From Candidatus Sulfotelmatobacter sp. (GTDB taxonomy: Bacteria > Acidobacteriota > Terriglobia > Terriglobales > Acidobacteriaceae), in NCBI GenBank assembly GCA_030037515.1, contig JASHRE010000323.1, positions 1 to 7,678 of the forward strand: a stretch of DNA of 7,678 nt, given 5' to 3'. Positions 1 through 6,144 of the stretch are shown piece by piece. How positions within the stretch are numbered: the stretch's first letter is position 1; each line of letters starts with the position of its first letter. Under the pieces are notes generated by a model that had not been told where the DNA came from, did no database searches, and was given only the letters and a program-made list of their open reading frames with translations. Made by a program: the position numbers and the translations under genes.

Positions 1-1065
1 AATGTTATCGTGTCCAGCCACATACTGCAATGTAAACGGGTCGGTGTATTCGCCGGCCTCGGTCAGAAACGTGTGACGCAGGGCATGCAGACCAGCGTCG
101 GGGTGCGTAGTCATCTTCTTGCGCACCCGCGTGATTTGCGTTTCGAGCACCCACGGTGGCAACGGTTCCGCTGAGTCTTGGGGACTGGTGAACACGTACT
201 CGCACTTCGAACGTGGAATGAGCGTATCCAACACTGCCCTCATCTCGCGATCAATCACGAGTTTCCTCTTGCGAGCGCGCCGCTTCAACCCGCGTTTGAT
301 CGTAAGCTCTCCGCACACGCTCGCGTCCTCAAGCGGCTCTGGAAAAAAGTGGATACAGTCCTTCATAAGCTTCAGCATTTCGTTACGGCAAATCCCCGAG
401 TGACGCGCGAGTATAGACGCTGAGCGCAACGGTTCCTCGGCTGCCATGATCCAAGCGATGTATTCCGACGAGCTGAATACGTAGTCCGTCTCGCGCTCCG
501 CTCCTTCGTCTTTGCCGTATTGATCGACAACCGGCACTTTGTCGATGAGCTTCAGTTTGAGATGCGCGTAACGCAGAGCCTTGCGGAGCGTCGCAAGGTA
601 GCGATTCACGGTCGTTTTGCCCACCGGAGTCGGTTTCCCGTCGCGCCGCCGTCCAGCCTGCTTTAGAGCCCAAGCTTTGAATCGTTCGATCTGTGCCTCA
701 TCAATCTCGTTAAGACGGAGATCGGCCCAAGGGCCGTAAGAAAGGAGTTTCCGATAGCTTTGCTGGTAAAACTTCACTGTGCCGTTCTGCTCTGCTTTCG
801 CAGTGGCAACCCACTCGTCAAAAACCGTTTGAAACTGCCTCAGCGTAGGAATGCCGTTGCGACTTGCATCAATCGCCAGGGGTTTTGACGGTGGGTCAGG
901 TTCTTCCAGTCCGGCCGCCTGCCGAATGACCCGAGCGCGAGCGGCAGCGGCTAAAGCCTCCGCTTCACGCCGGTTTTCGGTTCCAGTCGAGCGATAGTAT
1001 TCCTTGCCGCGATACTGGAATTTGTACGCGTAATACGAACTGCCGGAACGTTTGAATACTTTCAT
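1..1065 (-). CDS. int: Tyrosine recombinase / phage-type integrase, 3' end cut by window edge
   Basis: Site-specific recombinase that would integrate and excise the element. An open frame of 355 codons runs from the ATG at 1065-1063 to the window edge without a stop, so the C-terminus, including the nucleophilic tyrosine, lies outside. The N-terminus (about 1-50) starts MKVFKRSGSSYYAYKFQYRG, typical of the small arm-binding domain. A SAM-like core-binding domain covers roughly residues 75-180 (TLRQFQTVFDEWV ... TTVNRYLATLRKALRYA). The catalytic domain holds a box I-like segment ARHSGICRNEML (220-231), a basic beta-hairpin (255-270), the box II motif HALRHT (327-332) and a third-box AGHDN (350-354). 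In box I the position normally held by arginine (three before the Glu) is Cys226, with Arg at 227. The start codon shares one base with the stop of the upstream Xis-like gene (TGATG), which suggests translational coupling. Integrase identity is secure; activity is not. Confidence 0.93.
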   Translation of the reverse strand, partial: MKVFKRSGSSYYAYKFQYRGKEYYRSTGTENRREAEALAAAARARVIRQAAGLEEPDPPSKPLAIDASRNGIPTLRQFQTVFDEWVATAKAEQNGTVKFYQQSYRKLLSYGPWADLRLNEIDEAQIERFKAWALKQAGRRRDGKPTPVGKTTVNRYLATLRKALRYAHLKLKLIDKVPVVDQYGKDEGAERETDYVFSSSEYIAWIMAAEEPLRSASILARHSGICRNEMLKLMKDCIHFFPEPLEDASVCGELTIKRGLKRRARKRKLVIDREMRAVLDTLIPRSKCEYVFTSPQDSAEPLPPWVLETQITRVRKKMTTHPDAGLHALRHTFLTEAGEYTDPFTLQYVAGHDNI

Positions 1066-1283
1066 CAGCCTGCCGCACGTCGGGTATTGCTCGTCACAAA
1101 CTGACGAATCGTTTCGGGCCGAATCATCACTCTCGTGCCGACCTTGATGTATTCGATCCTACGACCCTGAATCCAGTCACGCAAGGTCTTGACCGAAATG
1201 CCCAGCAAATACGCAGCTCTGTTCACATCGAGCAAAGGTTCGATGGGGTCGGATGCAAACGCTGGGGGCTTCGCTTCGTGCAC
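1065..1283 (-). CDS. xis: Excisionase-family (MerR-like HTH_17) DNA-binding protein
   Basis: A 72-residue protein, probably the recombination directionality factor for the adjacent integrase. Residues 17-63 (LLDVNRAAYLLGIS ... IRPETIRQFV) form the usual winged helix-turn-helix of the excisionase family: a helix-turn-helix with the turn at LGIS, the recognition helix VKTLRDWIQ, and a beta wing IEYIKVGTRVMI. I chose the GTG at 1283-1281 because a GAGG ribosome site (1294-1291) stands 7 nt upstream. The frame can be extended to a TTG at 1343, but that adds 20 residues unlike the family, and the TTG is better read as part of a -35 box. The stop overlaps the int start by one base, so the pair is likely co-transcribed and coupled. 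A role in controlling int transcription instead of, or besides, excision is also possible for this family. Confidence 0.85.
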   Translation of the reverse strand: MHEAKPPAFASDPIEPLLDVNRAAYLLGISVKTLRDWIQGRRIEYIKVGTRVMIRPETIRQFVTSNTRRAAG

Positions 1284-1293
1284 CTGTGCACCT
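1278..1293. repeat. Tandem 8-bp repeat GTGCACCT x2 over the xis start
   Basis: Two exact back-to-back copies of GTGCACCT (1278-1285 and 1286-1293) cover the xis start codon and ribosome site. The GTGCAC core recurs at 1328-1333 between the divergent promoter boxes, and the full octamer recurs in the palindrome AGGTGCACCT at 2727-2736. It may be a protein-binding site or a chance slippage product. Confidence 0.5.
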
Positions 1294-1310
1294 CGACTAT
1301 GGCCTGGTAC

Positions 1311-1340
1311 TTGACAGTAGCGCACTTGTGCACGTACAGT
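1311..1340 (+). promoter_or_regulatory. Putative sigma70-type promoter for the 1392 gene
   Basis: A consensus -35 box TTGACA (1311-1316) is followed, after 18 bp, by TACAGT (1335-1340, four of six -10 positions). Transcription would start near 1347 and give a leader of about 45 nt ending in AAGGAG (1382-1387), four bases before the ATG at 1392. The box pair lies on the same DNA as the leftward promoter. Not experimentally supported. Confidence 0.45.
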
Positions 1341-1343
1341 CAA
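1314..1343 (-). promoter_or_regulatory. Putative promoter for xis-int, superimposed on the rightward promoter
   Basis: On the minus strand TTGACT (1343-1338) is followed after 18 bp by TACTGT (1319-1314, three of six -10 positions). Transcription would begin near 1307, about 24 nt ahead of the xis GTG. Its -35 box overlaps the rightward -10 box and its -10 box overlaps the rightward -35 box, so both are read from one imperfect inverted repeat with arms TTGACAGTA / TACAGTCAA (8 of 9 positions paired). Confidence 0.38.
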
Positions 1344-1344
1344 T

Positions 1345-1358
1345 ATGTAACGTTACAT
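1345..1358. promoter_or_regulatory. Perfect 14-bp palindrome, candidate operator
   Basis: ATGTAACGTTACAT reads identically on both strands. It sits at the predicted start point of the rightward transcript and directly upstream of the leftward -35 box. A dimeric protein bound here would be placed to block the rightward promoter while leaving or helping the leftward one. The binder is unknown; the RHH-like protein encoded at 1392 and the Xis-like protein are the local candidates. Confidence 0.6.
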
Positions 1359-1391
1359 TATTTTCGATTGTAGTCGTAGGAAAGGAGCCGG

Positions 1392-2546
1392 ATGGCAGAG
1401 AACGCCGCAACACCGCAGCAGCCAGTGATCTCTATCCGCATCTCGGATGCGCTGCGCTTAAGGCTTGAGACTCTGAGGAAAATCATCTCTCTCAAGAGCG
1501 GCCAGACCGTCTCGACATCAGAGGCGGCAAAGCAGCTTCTTGAGTCTGCCCGAGACGACCGTCTTGAGTTGGTAAACCTGCTGAGTGAGCCGACAGATTC
1601 CCTGCTGAGAATTCGTGGGAAGGCAGACTCAGGACTCCCGCTTTCGCAGGCGGAATGGACCATGGTGGCCCACTACTGTGCGGTGGGCGCAGAGTCATTT
1701 GTGAACACCGCACAAGGCCAGATTTCCTACGAATCCCTGGCCGAAATCCTTGAGGCATTCCTTGCCGCTTACGCCATCGCACGCAGACCGAAGAAGTCCC
1801 CACTGGACTCCCTATACCTGCGGACTCTTCCTGGCGACAAACAGGTCGATGCCAAAGACATCGAGGACATTGGAAGTGATGATGTTCGCCGGGTGGTTAT
1901 GCGCACTGTTCAGATGCTGCGGAACCCGGCTCAAAAGCGGCGAAAACCGATTCTGTCCGTCCGGAATCTCTACACACTTCTGGACGAAGAGAAGTTCTCG
2001 AATGTCGAGAAGCTGAACGGGGCACTCTGGCCGCACTGGCCGGCCCTGTGGCGGGTGTGCGCGCGGGGCCACTATTCTCTCCACCGAAAACCCCTGCGTG
2101 AGAAGGTGCCTTCAGAGACAGACGACGAGGATTTTGAGCTTGCGGTTCGGCCAGCATTGCCCTCTCTAGAAGAAGGGCAATATCGCCTTGATTTGGTACG
2201 GGAAGAGGGGAATGAATTCTCCCCTCGTTTGCAGTTTCCCGGAACCCTCACCCCGCGGTATCCGGTGGTTGGATACCCGAGGATTGCAGAGTTTCGAAGG
2301 TTGCTTGAAGACCTCGATCTAGAGCGAGACCTTTGCCAATGGCAAGGGTACTACTTCTATGCGCACACGGAGATCCTGGAGAACAACGAAAGAGGAGTGT
2401 TTTTCTTTGCGCGTGAGAACGGAATCACGTTTGGATTCCCGATGGAGCACTGGAAGTGCATTCAGAATCTGTTTCGGCGCGCATGGCAGGCCCCCGAAGT
2501 GATCCATACGTGGGAGGCTCAGGCACTTGAATATGGCGAGCTGTAA
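1392..2546 (+). CDS. Uncharacterised 384-aa protein with N-terminal ribbon-helix-helix-like segment
   Basis: I do not recognise a named family. Residues 12-63 look like a ribbon-helix-helix DNA-binding fold: a short beta strand (VISIRIS), a helix (DALRLRLETLRKIISL), a turn containing TVST, then a second helix (SEAAKQLLESARDDRLELVNLL). Residues about 85-130 are helical (AEWTMVAHYCAVGAESF ... LAEILEAFLAAYAIARR). The C-terminal half is acidic and aromatic-rich, with several Trp residues and a GVFFFARENGITFGFP segment (about residues 342-357) that looks like beta strands. No signal peptide, membrane segment or nucleotide-binding motif is visible. The start ATG has AAGGAG four bases upstream. It stands alone on the plus strand between the divergent control region and the putative oriT. 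It could be a regulator of excision and transfer, a relaxosome or partition component, or cargo; only the DNA-binding suggestion has support. Confidence 0.75.
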   Translation: MAENAATPQQPVISIRISDALRLRLETLRKIISLKSGQTVSTSEAAKQLLESARDDRLELVNLLSEPTDSLLRIRGKADSGLPLSQAEWTMVAHYCAVGAESFVNTAQGQISYESLAEILEAFLAAYAIARRPKKSPLDSLYLRTLPGDKQVDAKDIEDIGSDDVRRVVMRTVQMLRNPAQKRRKPILSVRNLYTLLDEEKFSNVEKLNGALWPHWPALWRVCARGHYSLHRKPLREKVPSETDDEDFELAVRPALPSLEEGQYRLDLVREEGNEFSPRLQFPGTLTPRYPVVGYPRIAEFRRLLEDLDLERDLCQWQGYYFYAHTEILENNERGVFFFARENGITFGFPMEHWKCIQNLFRRAWQAPEVIHTWEAQALEYGEL

Positions 2547-2551
2547 AACCG

Positions 2552-2566
2552 CGGTGCTTCGCACCG
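2552..2566 (+). terminator. Short GC-rich hairpin after the 1392 gene
   Basis: CGGTGC and GCACCG form a 6-bp stem with a TTC loop, starting five bases after the stop codon at 2544-2546. There is no T run after it, so it is a poor intrinsic terminator. It could equally be part of the transfer-origin structure. Confidence 0.3.
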
Positions 2567-2626
2567 GAAGAATTGTGGACACGTCACCCCCAATTTGGGA
2601 ACTGCCGAGCGCTCGCCAGCGTCGAA

Positions 2627-2646
2627 ATGTTTACGTGCGTGAACAT
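2627..2646. repeat. Operator-like box 1: ATGTTTACG-TG-CGTGAACAT
   Basis: The 9-bp arms pair at 8 positions around a 2-bp spacer. It shares its plan and core (GTTTACG-N2-CGT) with box 2 at 2696-2713. Its right half plus the next bases (CGTGAACATGTT, 2638-2649) recurs with one change as CGTAAACATGTT at 2739-2750. Confidence 0.6.
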
Positions 2647-2695
2647 GTTTTGGATGAGCATTTTGCTTCGCGATCGAATTCCCGCACGTCCTTGG

Positions 2696-2713
2696 CGTTT
2701 ACGTTCGTAAACG
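2696..2713. repeat. Operator-like box 2: CGTTTACG-TT-CGTAAACG
   Basis: Perfect 8-bp arms around a 2-bp spacer, 69 bp downstream of box 1 and matching its half-site. Repeated boxes of this type ahead of a gene for a small RHH protein suggest a binding site for that protein, for autoregulation, relaxosome assembly, or both. Confidence 0.65.
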
Positions 2714-2738
2714 GACGAAAACCCCTAGGTGCACCTGG

Positions 2739-2750
2739 CGTAAACATGTT
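2739..2750. repeat. Half-box CGTAAACATGTT, direct repeat of 2638-2649
   Basis: Eleven of twelve bases match CGTGAACATGTT at 2638-2649, 101 bp upstream. Only one half of the palindromic box is present. It runs into a possible -35 sequence (TTGAGC, 2749-2754) ahead of the AT-rich 2763-2777, the most promoter-like part before the mobilization operon, so a bound protein could repress it. Confidence 0.5.
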
Positions 2751-2775
2751 GAGCGCAAATGCTTTCATAAATTAT
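2749..2775 (+). promoter_or_regulatory. Weak candidate promoter of the mobilization operon
   Basis: TTGAGC (2749-2754) and AATTAT (2770-2775) match four of six positions each, with a short 15-bp spacing, inside a locally AT-rich patch (2763-2777). Placement about 50 bp ahead of the 2829 start is sensible; the boxes are not strong. Confidence 0.25.
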
Positions 2776-2828
2776 TGCAGCACCGCCACTGGTGGTCTTT
2801 TGCGAGCAAGCATGAATTAGGATTTCCC

Positions 2829-3254
2829 ATGAGTACTCCCGAACTTCCTTTTCCGATTCGGAGCGAGGTACCTCTTAGAGATGAGACTAGGCCCGGCTTT
2901 CGCACCAAAACGATAGCTACGCGCCTGACTCCAGGAGAGCTGGCTGAGGTCGAAGCCACCGCTGAAAGCGCCGGCCAATCTCTCGCCGAATGGCTCCGCG
3001 AGACTGCTCTGCGAGCATCACGGCAACAGCCTCCTGATCCGATTGAATTGCTGCTTGCCGAGGTTTGGGCGCTGCGCTACACGCTGCTGAATTTGTTTCA
3101 TTCAAAGGCGAAAGCAGCATCAGAAGGAACAAAATTGATGCCCGATTCCATCATCAAGATTCGCGATCAGGCCGACACGATGAAGTTCCAAAAGGCTCAC
3201 AGAATTCTTGCAGACTTCCTTGCACTGGCCCGTGCCCACCGAGCCGACAAGTGA
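2829..3254 (+). CDS. MobC-like ribbon-helix-helix relaxosome accessory protein
   Basis: A 141-residue protein likely to bind oriT and help the relaxase nick, and possibly to repress its own operon. Residues about 26-60 (TKTIATRLTPGELAEVEATAESAGQSLAEWLRETALRAS) have the strand-helix-helix pattern of MobC/NikA/TraJ-type relaxosome proteins: a strand TIATRLT, a helix starting at PGELAEVE, the turn SAGQS, and a helix starting LAEWLRETAL. The C-terminal half is mostly helical and charged and could form an oligomerization region. The ATG at 2829 was chosen because AGGA (2819-2822) lies six bases upstream; an in-frame TTG at 2775 would add 18 residues across an inverted repeat. It ends 12 bases before the relaxase start, indicating one operon. 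The exact accessory-protein subfamily is uncertain; the RHH fold and role follow from motif and context. Confidence 0.8.
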   Translation: MSTPELPFPIRSEVPLRDETRPGFRTKTIATRLTPGELAEVEATAESAGQSLAEWLRETALRASRQQPPDPIELLLAEVWALRYTLLNLFHSKAKAASEGTKLMPDSIIKIRDQADTMKFQKAHRILADFLALARAHRADK

Positions 3255-3266
3255 GGTATTTGTGTC

Positions 3267-6023
3267 ATGCTCACGATCTCGAAACCGCTCTCTGCCAGCC
3301 AAGCTCGAACTTATCACGAGCGCGAGTTTGCTTCCGAGAAACAGAACTACTGGAGCCGCGACCAGCAAGGCCACAGCGAATGGCAAGGCAAACTCGCACA
3401 GCAGTGGAAGCTTGCCGGGACCGTGGAATCGGAGCATTTCGCGCGGCTGAGTGAAGGTCAACATCCGCATACCGCCGAGCAGCTTGTTCGCCACCAGGTC
3501 TCGAGAACTTATGAAGGAAAATTCGGCAAGCAGATTACCAGCGCTGAGCATCGCGCTGGGTGGGACGCTACATTTTCTGCCCCTAAGTCAGTGTCGCTCA
3601 CGGCCCTCGTGGGGGGAGACGAACGAGTCCGGGAAGCCCATCGCGAGAGCGTCCGGACAACGCTTCAAGAATTAGAAAAATACACACAAGCCCGTATCGG
3701 GAATGTTCACGCGCCAGAGACCACGGGCAAGTTTGTTGCCGCTACTTTTGAACATGATACCGCCCGTCCCGTTGATGGCTACGCCGCGCCCCAGCTTCAC
3801 ACTCATGCAGTCATTTTCAACGTAACTGAGCAAGCAAACAGAACTACGCGCAGTCTCCAGCCTCACGAGCTATTCGTTTCGCAGCGATACGTAACAGCGA
3901 TTTACCGATCCGAACTGGCAATGCGGCTCCAAATGCTGGGCTATGAATTGGAGCGCGGCAAGCATGGGCAGCCGGAAATCCGTGGCTACACCAAAGAGTA
4001 TTTGGAGGCCTCCAGCCCACGGCGCGAACAGATCAAAGATCATCTCCGCGAACAAGGAATCGATGGCGCAGCCGCAGCGCAGATCGCTGCCCATCACACC
4101 CGGGATCGAAAGGAACTCTTGTCCCAAGGCGAGGTATTGCAGCGACATCGCGACTTGGCGGCACTGCACGGAAATCAGGCCGATCGGGTCGTGGCCCAGG
4201 CTCGCCAACACGGTCACCAGCGAATGCAAGAAGTTAAGGCTCAGGCGCAGAGTGCTGTGACTTGGGCACGCGATCACACATTCGAGCGGTCGGCGGTGCA
4301 AGATAGCCGCGCAATCTTGGAATCAGCGCTGGCACGCAGCATGGGAGAAACCACCTACACCAGCATCCAGCAGGAGTTCCAGCGCCGGATCAACACGGGA
4401 GAGTTCCGGGAACTCTCGCAGATTGGCGCACGTAGACAGTACACGACGAGAGTAATGGCGGGGATGGAGCGCGAGATCGTCGACAGAATGTTGGAGGGTA
4501 ACCGACGTGACTTCAGCGATCCAATGCTGGTTTCGCCCCCGATCCGTATCGCCACCGAAGACCGTCATCCAGAATTGAATCCTTCGCAGCTCCAGGCGGT
4601 TGACGAGATCCTCCTCTCGCGGGAAAAGATTGTAGGTTTGGACGGTGTTGCCGGTGCGGGTAAGACCACGACCTTGGCCGTGATCCGCGAAGCCACAGAG
4701 ATCGAAGGCTATCGGGTCGAAGGGTTCGCTCCAATATCCCGTGCAGCCCAGAAACTTGGCGAAGCTGGCATTGAGACTTCGACTCTCCAGAAACATTTGG
4801 CACGCGGGCAGCAGCCCGACAACGGCGAAAAACGACTCTATGTCCTCGACGAATCCTCATTGGCTTCGACACGACAACTGCATGAGTTCGTAGCGCGGCT
4901 GCATCCGAATGATCGCGTTTTGTTGGTCGGAGATCGGCGGCAGCACGAAGCGGTCGAGGCTGGACGCCCCTTCGCGCAACTACAAGATGCTGGAATGAAA
5001 ACTGCAAAGCTGGAAGAGATCGTGCGCCAGAAAGACCCCGCGCTGAAGGAAGTGGTTCAACAGTTCGCACGGGGCAATGTACGGGAAGCTATTACGAATC
5101 TCGATCAGCAGGGCCGGCTTCACGAGGTTCGCGGATACGAGGAGCGCATCTCGGCCATTGCGAAAGAGTATGCAAAGTCGCCGGAGAACACGCTCGTGGT
5201 GTCCCCAGATAATCGCTCCCGCATGGAGATCAATGGGCGCATTCACGCGGAACTACAGAACAAGGGCCTGGTGAGAGGCGAAGAGTGCCCAATCCGAACC
5301 CTAGTTCCGCGGCAGGAACTCACCGGGGCTGACCGCACGTGGGCAGCAAAATATGAAGTAGGCGATATTCTGCGCTATTCCCGCGCGTCAAAAGAGACAG
5401 GCATTGGACGGGGTCAGTACGCGCAGGTGCAGAGCATCGATACCGCCGCCAACCGGCTTAGAGTGCGGCTCCAGGATGGCACCGAACGCACATACGATCC
5501 CCGCCGACAGTGTGGTGTATCCGTCTTTCGTGAGGAGATGCGAAACTTTTCCGTGGGGGACCGCATTCAATTCACCGCCCCAGCGAACGACCTCAGAATC
5601 GCGAACCGCGAACTGGGGGTGATCTGCGCGATCGAGGAGCGCCTAAATCTCAAGATGGATTCTGGCCGCTCATTACAAATCGATCCTAACAAGCATCCGC
5701 ATCTCGACTACGGCTACGCAATGACTAGCCATTCCAGCCAGGGGCAAACTGCTGATCGTGTGCTGATTCATGTAGACACGGAATTAGCAGCCAAAGGCCT
5801 GCTCAATAATCGAATGGCGTACGTGTCCGTTTCGCGTGGAGCATTCGACGCGCAAATCTTCACCAATGATCGCGAGAAGCTGCCGCCGGCCCTCGGTCAC
5901 GATGTTTCAAAACAGACCGCCAACTCGCCTCAGATCAGCACGGAGCCGACAATTGCGCCGCGGCAGGAAATCTCTAAGGCACCGCAACAAGAGCACGGCA
6001 TGGGTCTTGGAATCGGCTTTTAG
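3267..6023 (+). CDS. TrwC/TraI-type (MOBF) conjugative relaxase with C-terminal helicase
   Basis: A 918-residue bifunctional enzyme that would cut oriT by forming a 5'-phosphotyrosine link and unwind the transferred strand. Relaxase domain, about 1-300: candidate catalytic tyrosines Tyr16 (ARTYHERE) and Tyr28 (QNYWSRD) match the two-tyrosine arrangement of TrwC; SEWQGK (37-42); FSAPKSVS (103-110); and the metal-binding histidines His163, His178 and His180 (FEHD, LHTHAVIFN). Helicase domain, about 435-870, superfamily 1B like RecD/TraI: Walker A GVAGAGKTT (460-468), Walker B YVLDES (525-530), motif III VLLVGDRRQ (551-559), SHSSQGQT (821-828) and YVSVSRG (852-858). The tail after about 872 is Pro/Gln-rich and probably disordered. 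Length is close to TrwC (966) and far shorter than F TraI (1756). A GAGG at 3253-3256 overlapping the upstream stop serves the ATG at 3267. All key motifs look intact. Confidence 0.96.
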   Translation: MLTISKPLSASQARTYHEREFASEKQNYWSRDQQGHSEWQGKLAQQWKLAGTVESEHFARLSEGQHPHTAEQLVRHQVSRTYEGKFGKQITSAEHRAGWDATFSAPKSVSLTALVGGDERVREAHRESVRTTLQELEKYTQARIGNVHAPETTGKFVAATFEHDTARPVDGYAAPQLHTHAVIFNVTEQANRTTRSLQPHELFVSQRYVTAIYRSELAMRLQMLGYELERGKHGQPEIRGYTKEYLEASSPRREQIKDHLREQGIDGAAAAQIAAHHTRDRKELLSQGEVLQRHRDLAALHGNQADRVVAQARQHGHQRMQEVKAQAQSAVTWARDHTFERSAVQDSRAILESALARSMGETTYTSIQQEFQRRINTGEFRELSQIGARRQYTTRVMAGMEREIVDRMLEGNRRDFSDPMLVSPPIRIATEDRHPELNPSQLQAVDEILLSREKIVGLDGVAGAGKTTTLAVIREATEIEGYRVEGFAPISRAAQKLGEAGIETSTLQKHLARGQQPDNGEKRLYVLDESSLASTRQLHEFVARLHPNDRVLLVGDRRQHEAVEAGRPFAQLQDAGMKTAKLEEIVRQKDPALKEVVQQFARGNVREAITNLDQQGRLHEVRGYEERISAIAKEYAKSPENTLVVSPDNRSRMEINGRIHAELQNKGLVRGEECPIRTLVPRQELTGADRTWAAKYEVGDILRYSRASKETGIGRGQYAQVQSIDTAANRLRVRLQDGTERTYDPRRQCGVSVFREEMRNFSVGDRIQFTAPANDLRIANRELGVICAIEERLNLKMDSGRSLQIDPNKHPHLDYGYAMTSHSSQGQTADRVLIHVDTELAAKGLLNNRMAYVSVSRGAFDAQIFTNDREKLPPALGHDVSKQTANSPQISTEPTIAPRQEISKAPQQEHGMGLGIGF

Positions 6024-6054
6024 AAACCTGCCTCCCCCGGATAATGGCGGCGTA

Positions 6055-6077
6055 GCGCGGGCACAAACTCTGTCAAG
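6055..6077 (+). repeat. Left copy of 23-bp inverted repeat
   Basis: Begins GCGCGGGCACAAAC and ends TCTGTCAAG. It matches the reverse complement of 6647-6669 except at 6063 (A here, G in the partner). Similarity stops sharply outside 6055. Confidence 0.75.
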
Positions 6078-6104
6078 ATGAGAAGTCCGGCGGACCGTTA
6101 AGCT
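6078..6104 (+). repeat. Left copy of inner inverted repeat
   Basis: Starts ATGAGAAGTCCGGC and ends TTAAGCT. Its partner is 6581-6606 in reverse complement (ATGAGAAGGCCGGC ... TCAAGCT), with 22 matches over 27 positions including one gap. On the left it abuts the outer repeat; on the right 40 bp separate the two. Confidence 0.6.
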
Positions 6105-6144
6105 CACATCACCGTGCAAGACAATTGCCGGAATGGAGGAGATG

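Larger units (their letters stand above)
2547..2828. other. Inverted-repeat-rich intergenic region, candidate oriT and mobilization promoter
   Basis: This 282-bp stretch lies directly upstream of the MobC-like and relaxase genes, the usual place for oriT in mobilizable elements. It contains CCCAA-T-TTGGG (2589-2599), CGAGCGCTCG (2606-2615), the two TGTTTACG-type palindromes (2627-2646, 2696-2713), AGGTGCACCT (2727-2736), AACATGTT at 2642-2649 and again at 2743-2750, and ACCGCCA-C-TGGTGGT (2782-2796; 6 of 7 paired). A weak open frame crosses it, but it has no ribosome site of its own and runs through all the palindromes, so I read the region as non-coding. No nic site could be identified by eye. 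Confidence 0.55.

Noticed and set aside
1065..1343. Longer version of the Xis-like protein from a TTG at 1343
   Set aside because: The extra 20 residues are not family-like, and the TTG coincides with a -35 box; the GTG at 1283 has a GAGG at proper spacing.
2552..2566. Strong intrinsic terminator after the 1392 gene
   Set aside because: The stem is only 6 bp and there is no following T run; kept only as a low-confidence hairpin.
2527..2820. Plus-strand open frame of 97 codons across the intergenic region
   Set aside because: It starts inside the end of the 1392 gene, lacks its own ribosome site, has no family-like pattern and runs through all the palindromes.
2775..2828. Upstream TTG start for the MobC-like gene
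   Set aside because: It would translate an inverted repeat; the ATG at 2829 has AGGA six bases upstream.
4323..5070. Long minus-strand frames opposite the relaxase
   Set aside because: Shadows of a strongly supported plus-strand gene; Arg-, Ser- and His-rich without domain features.
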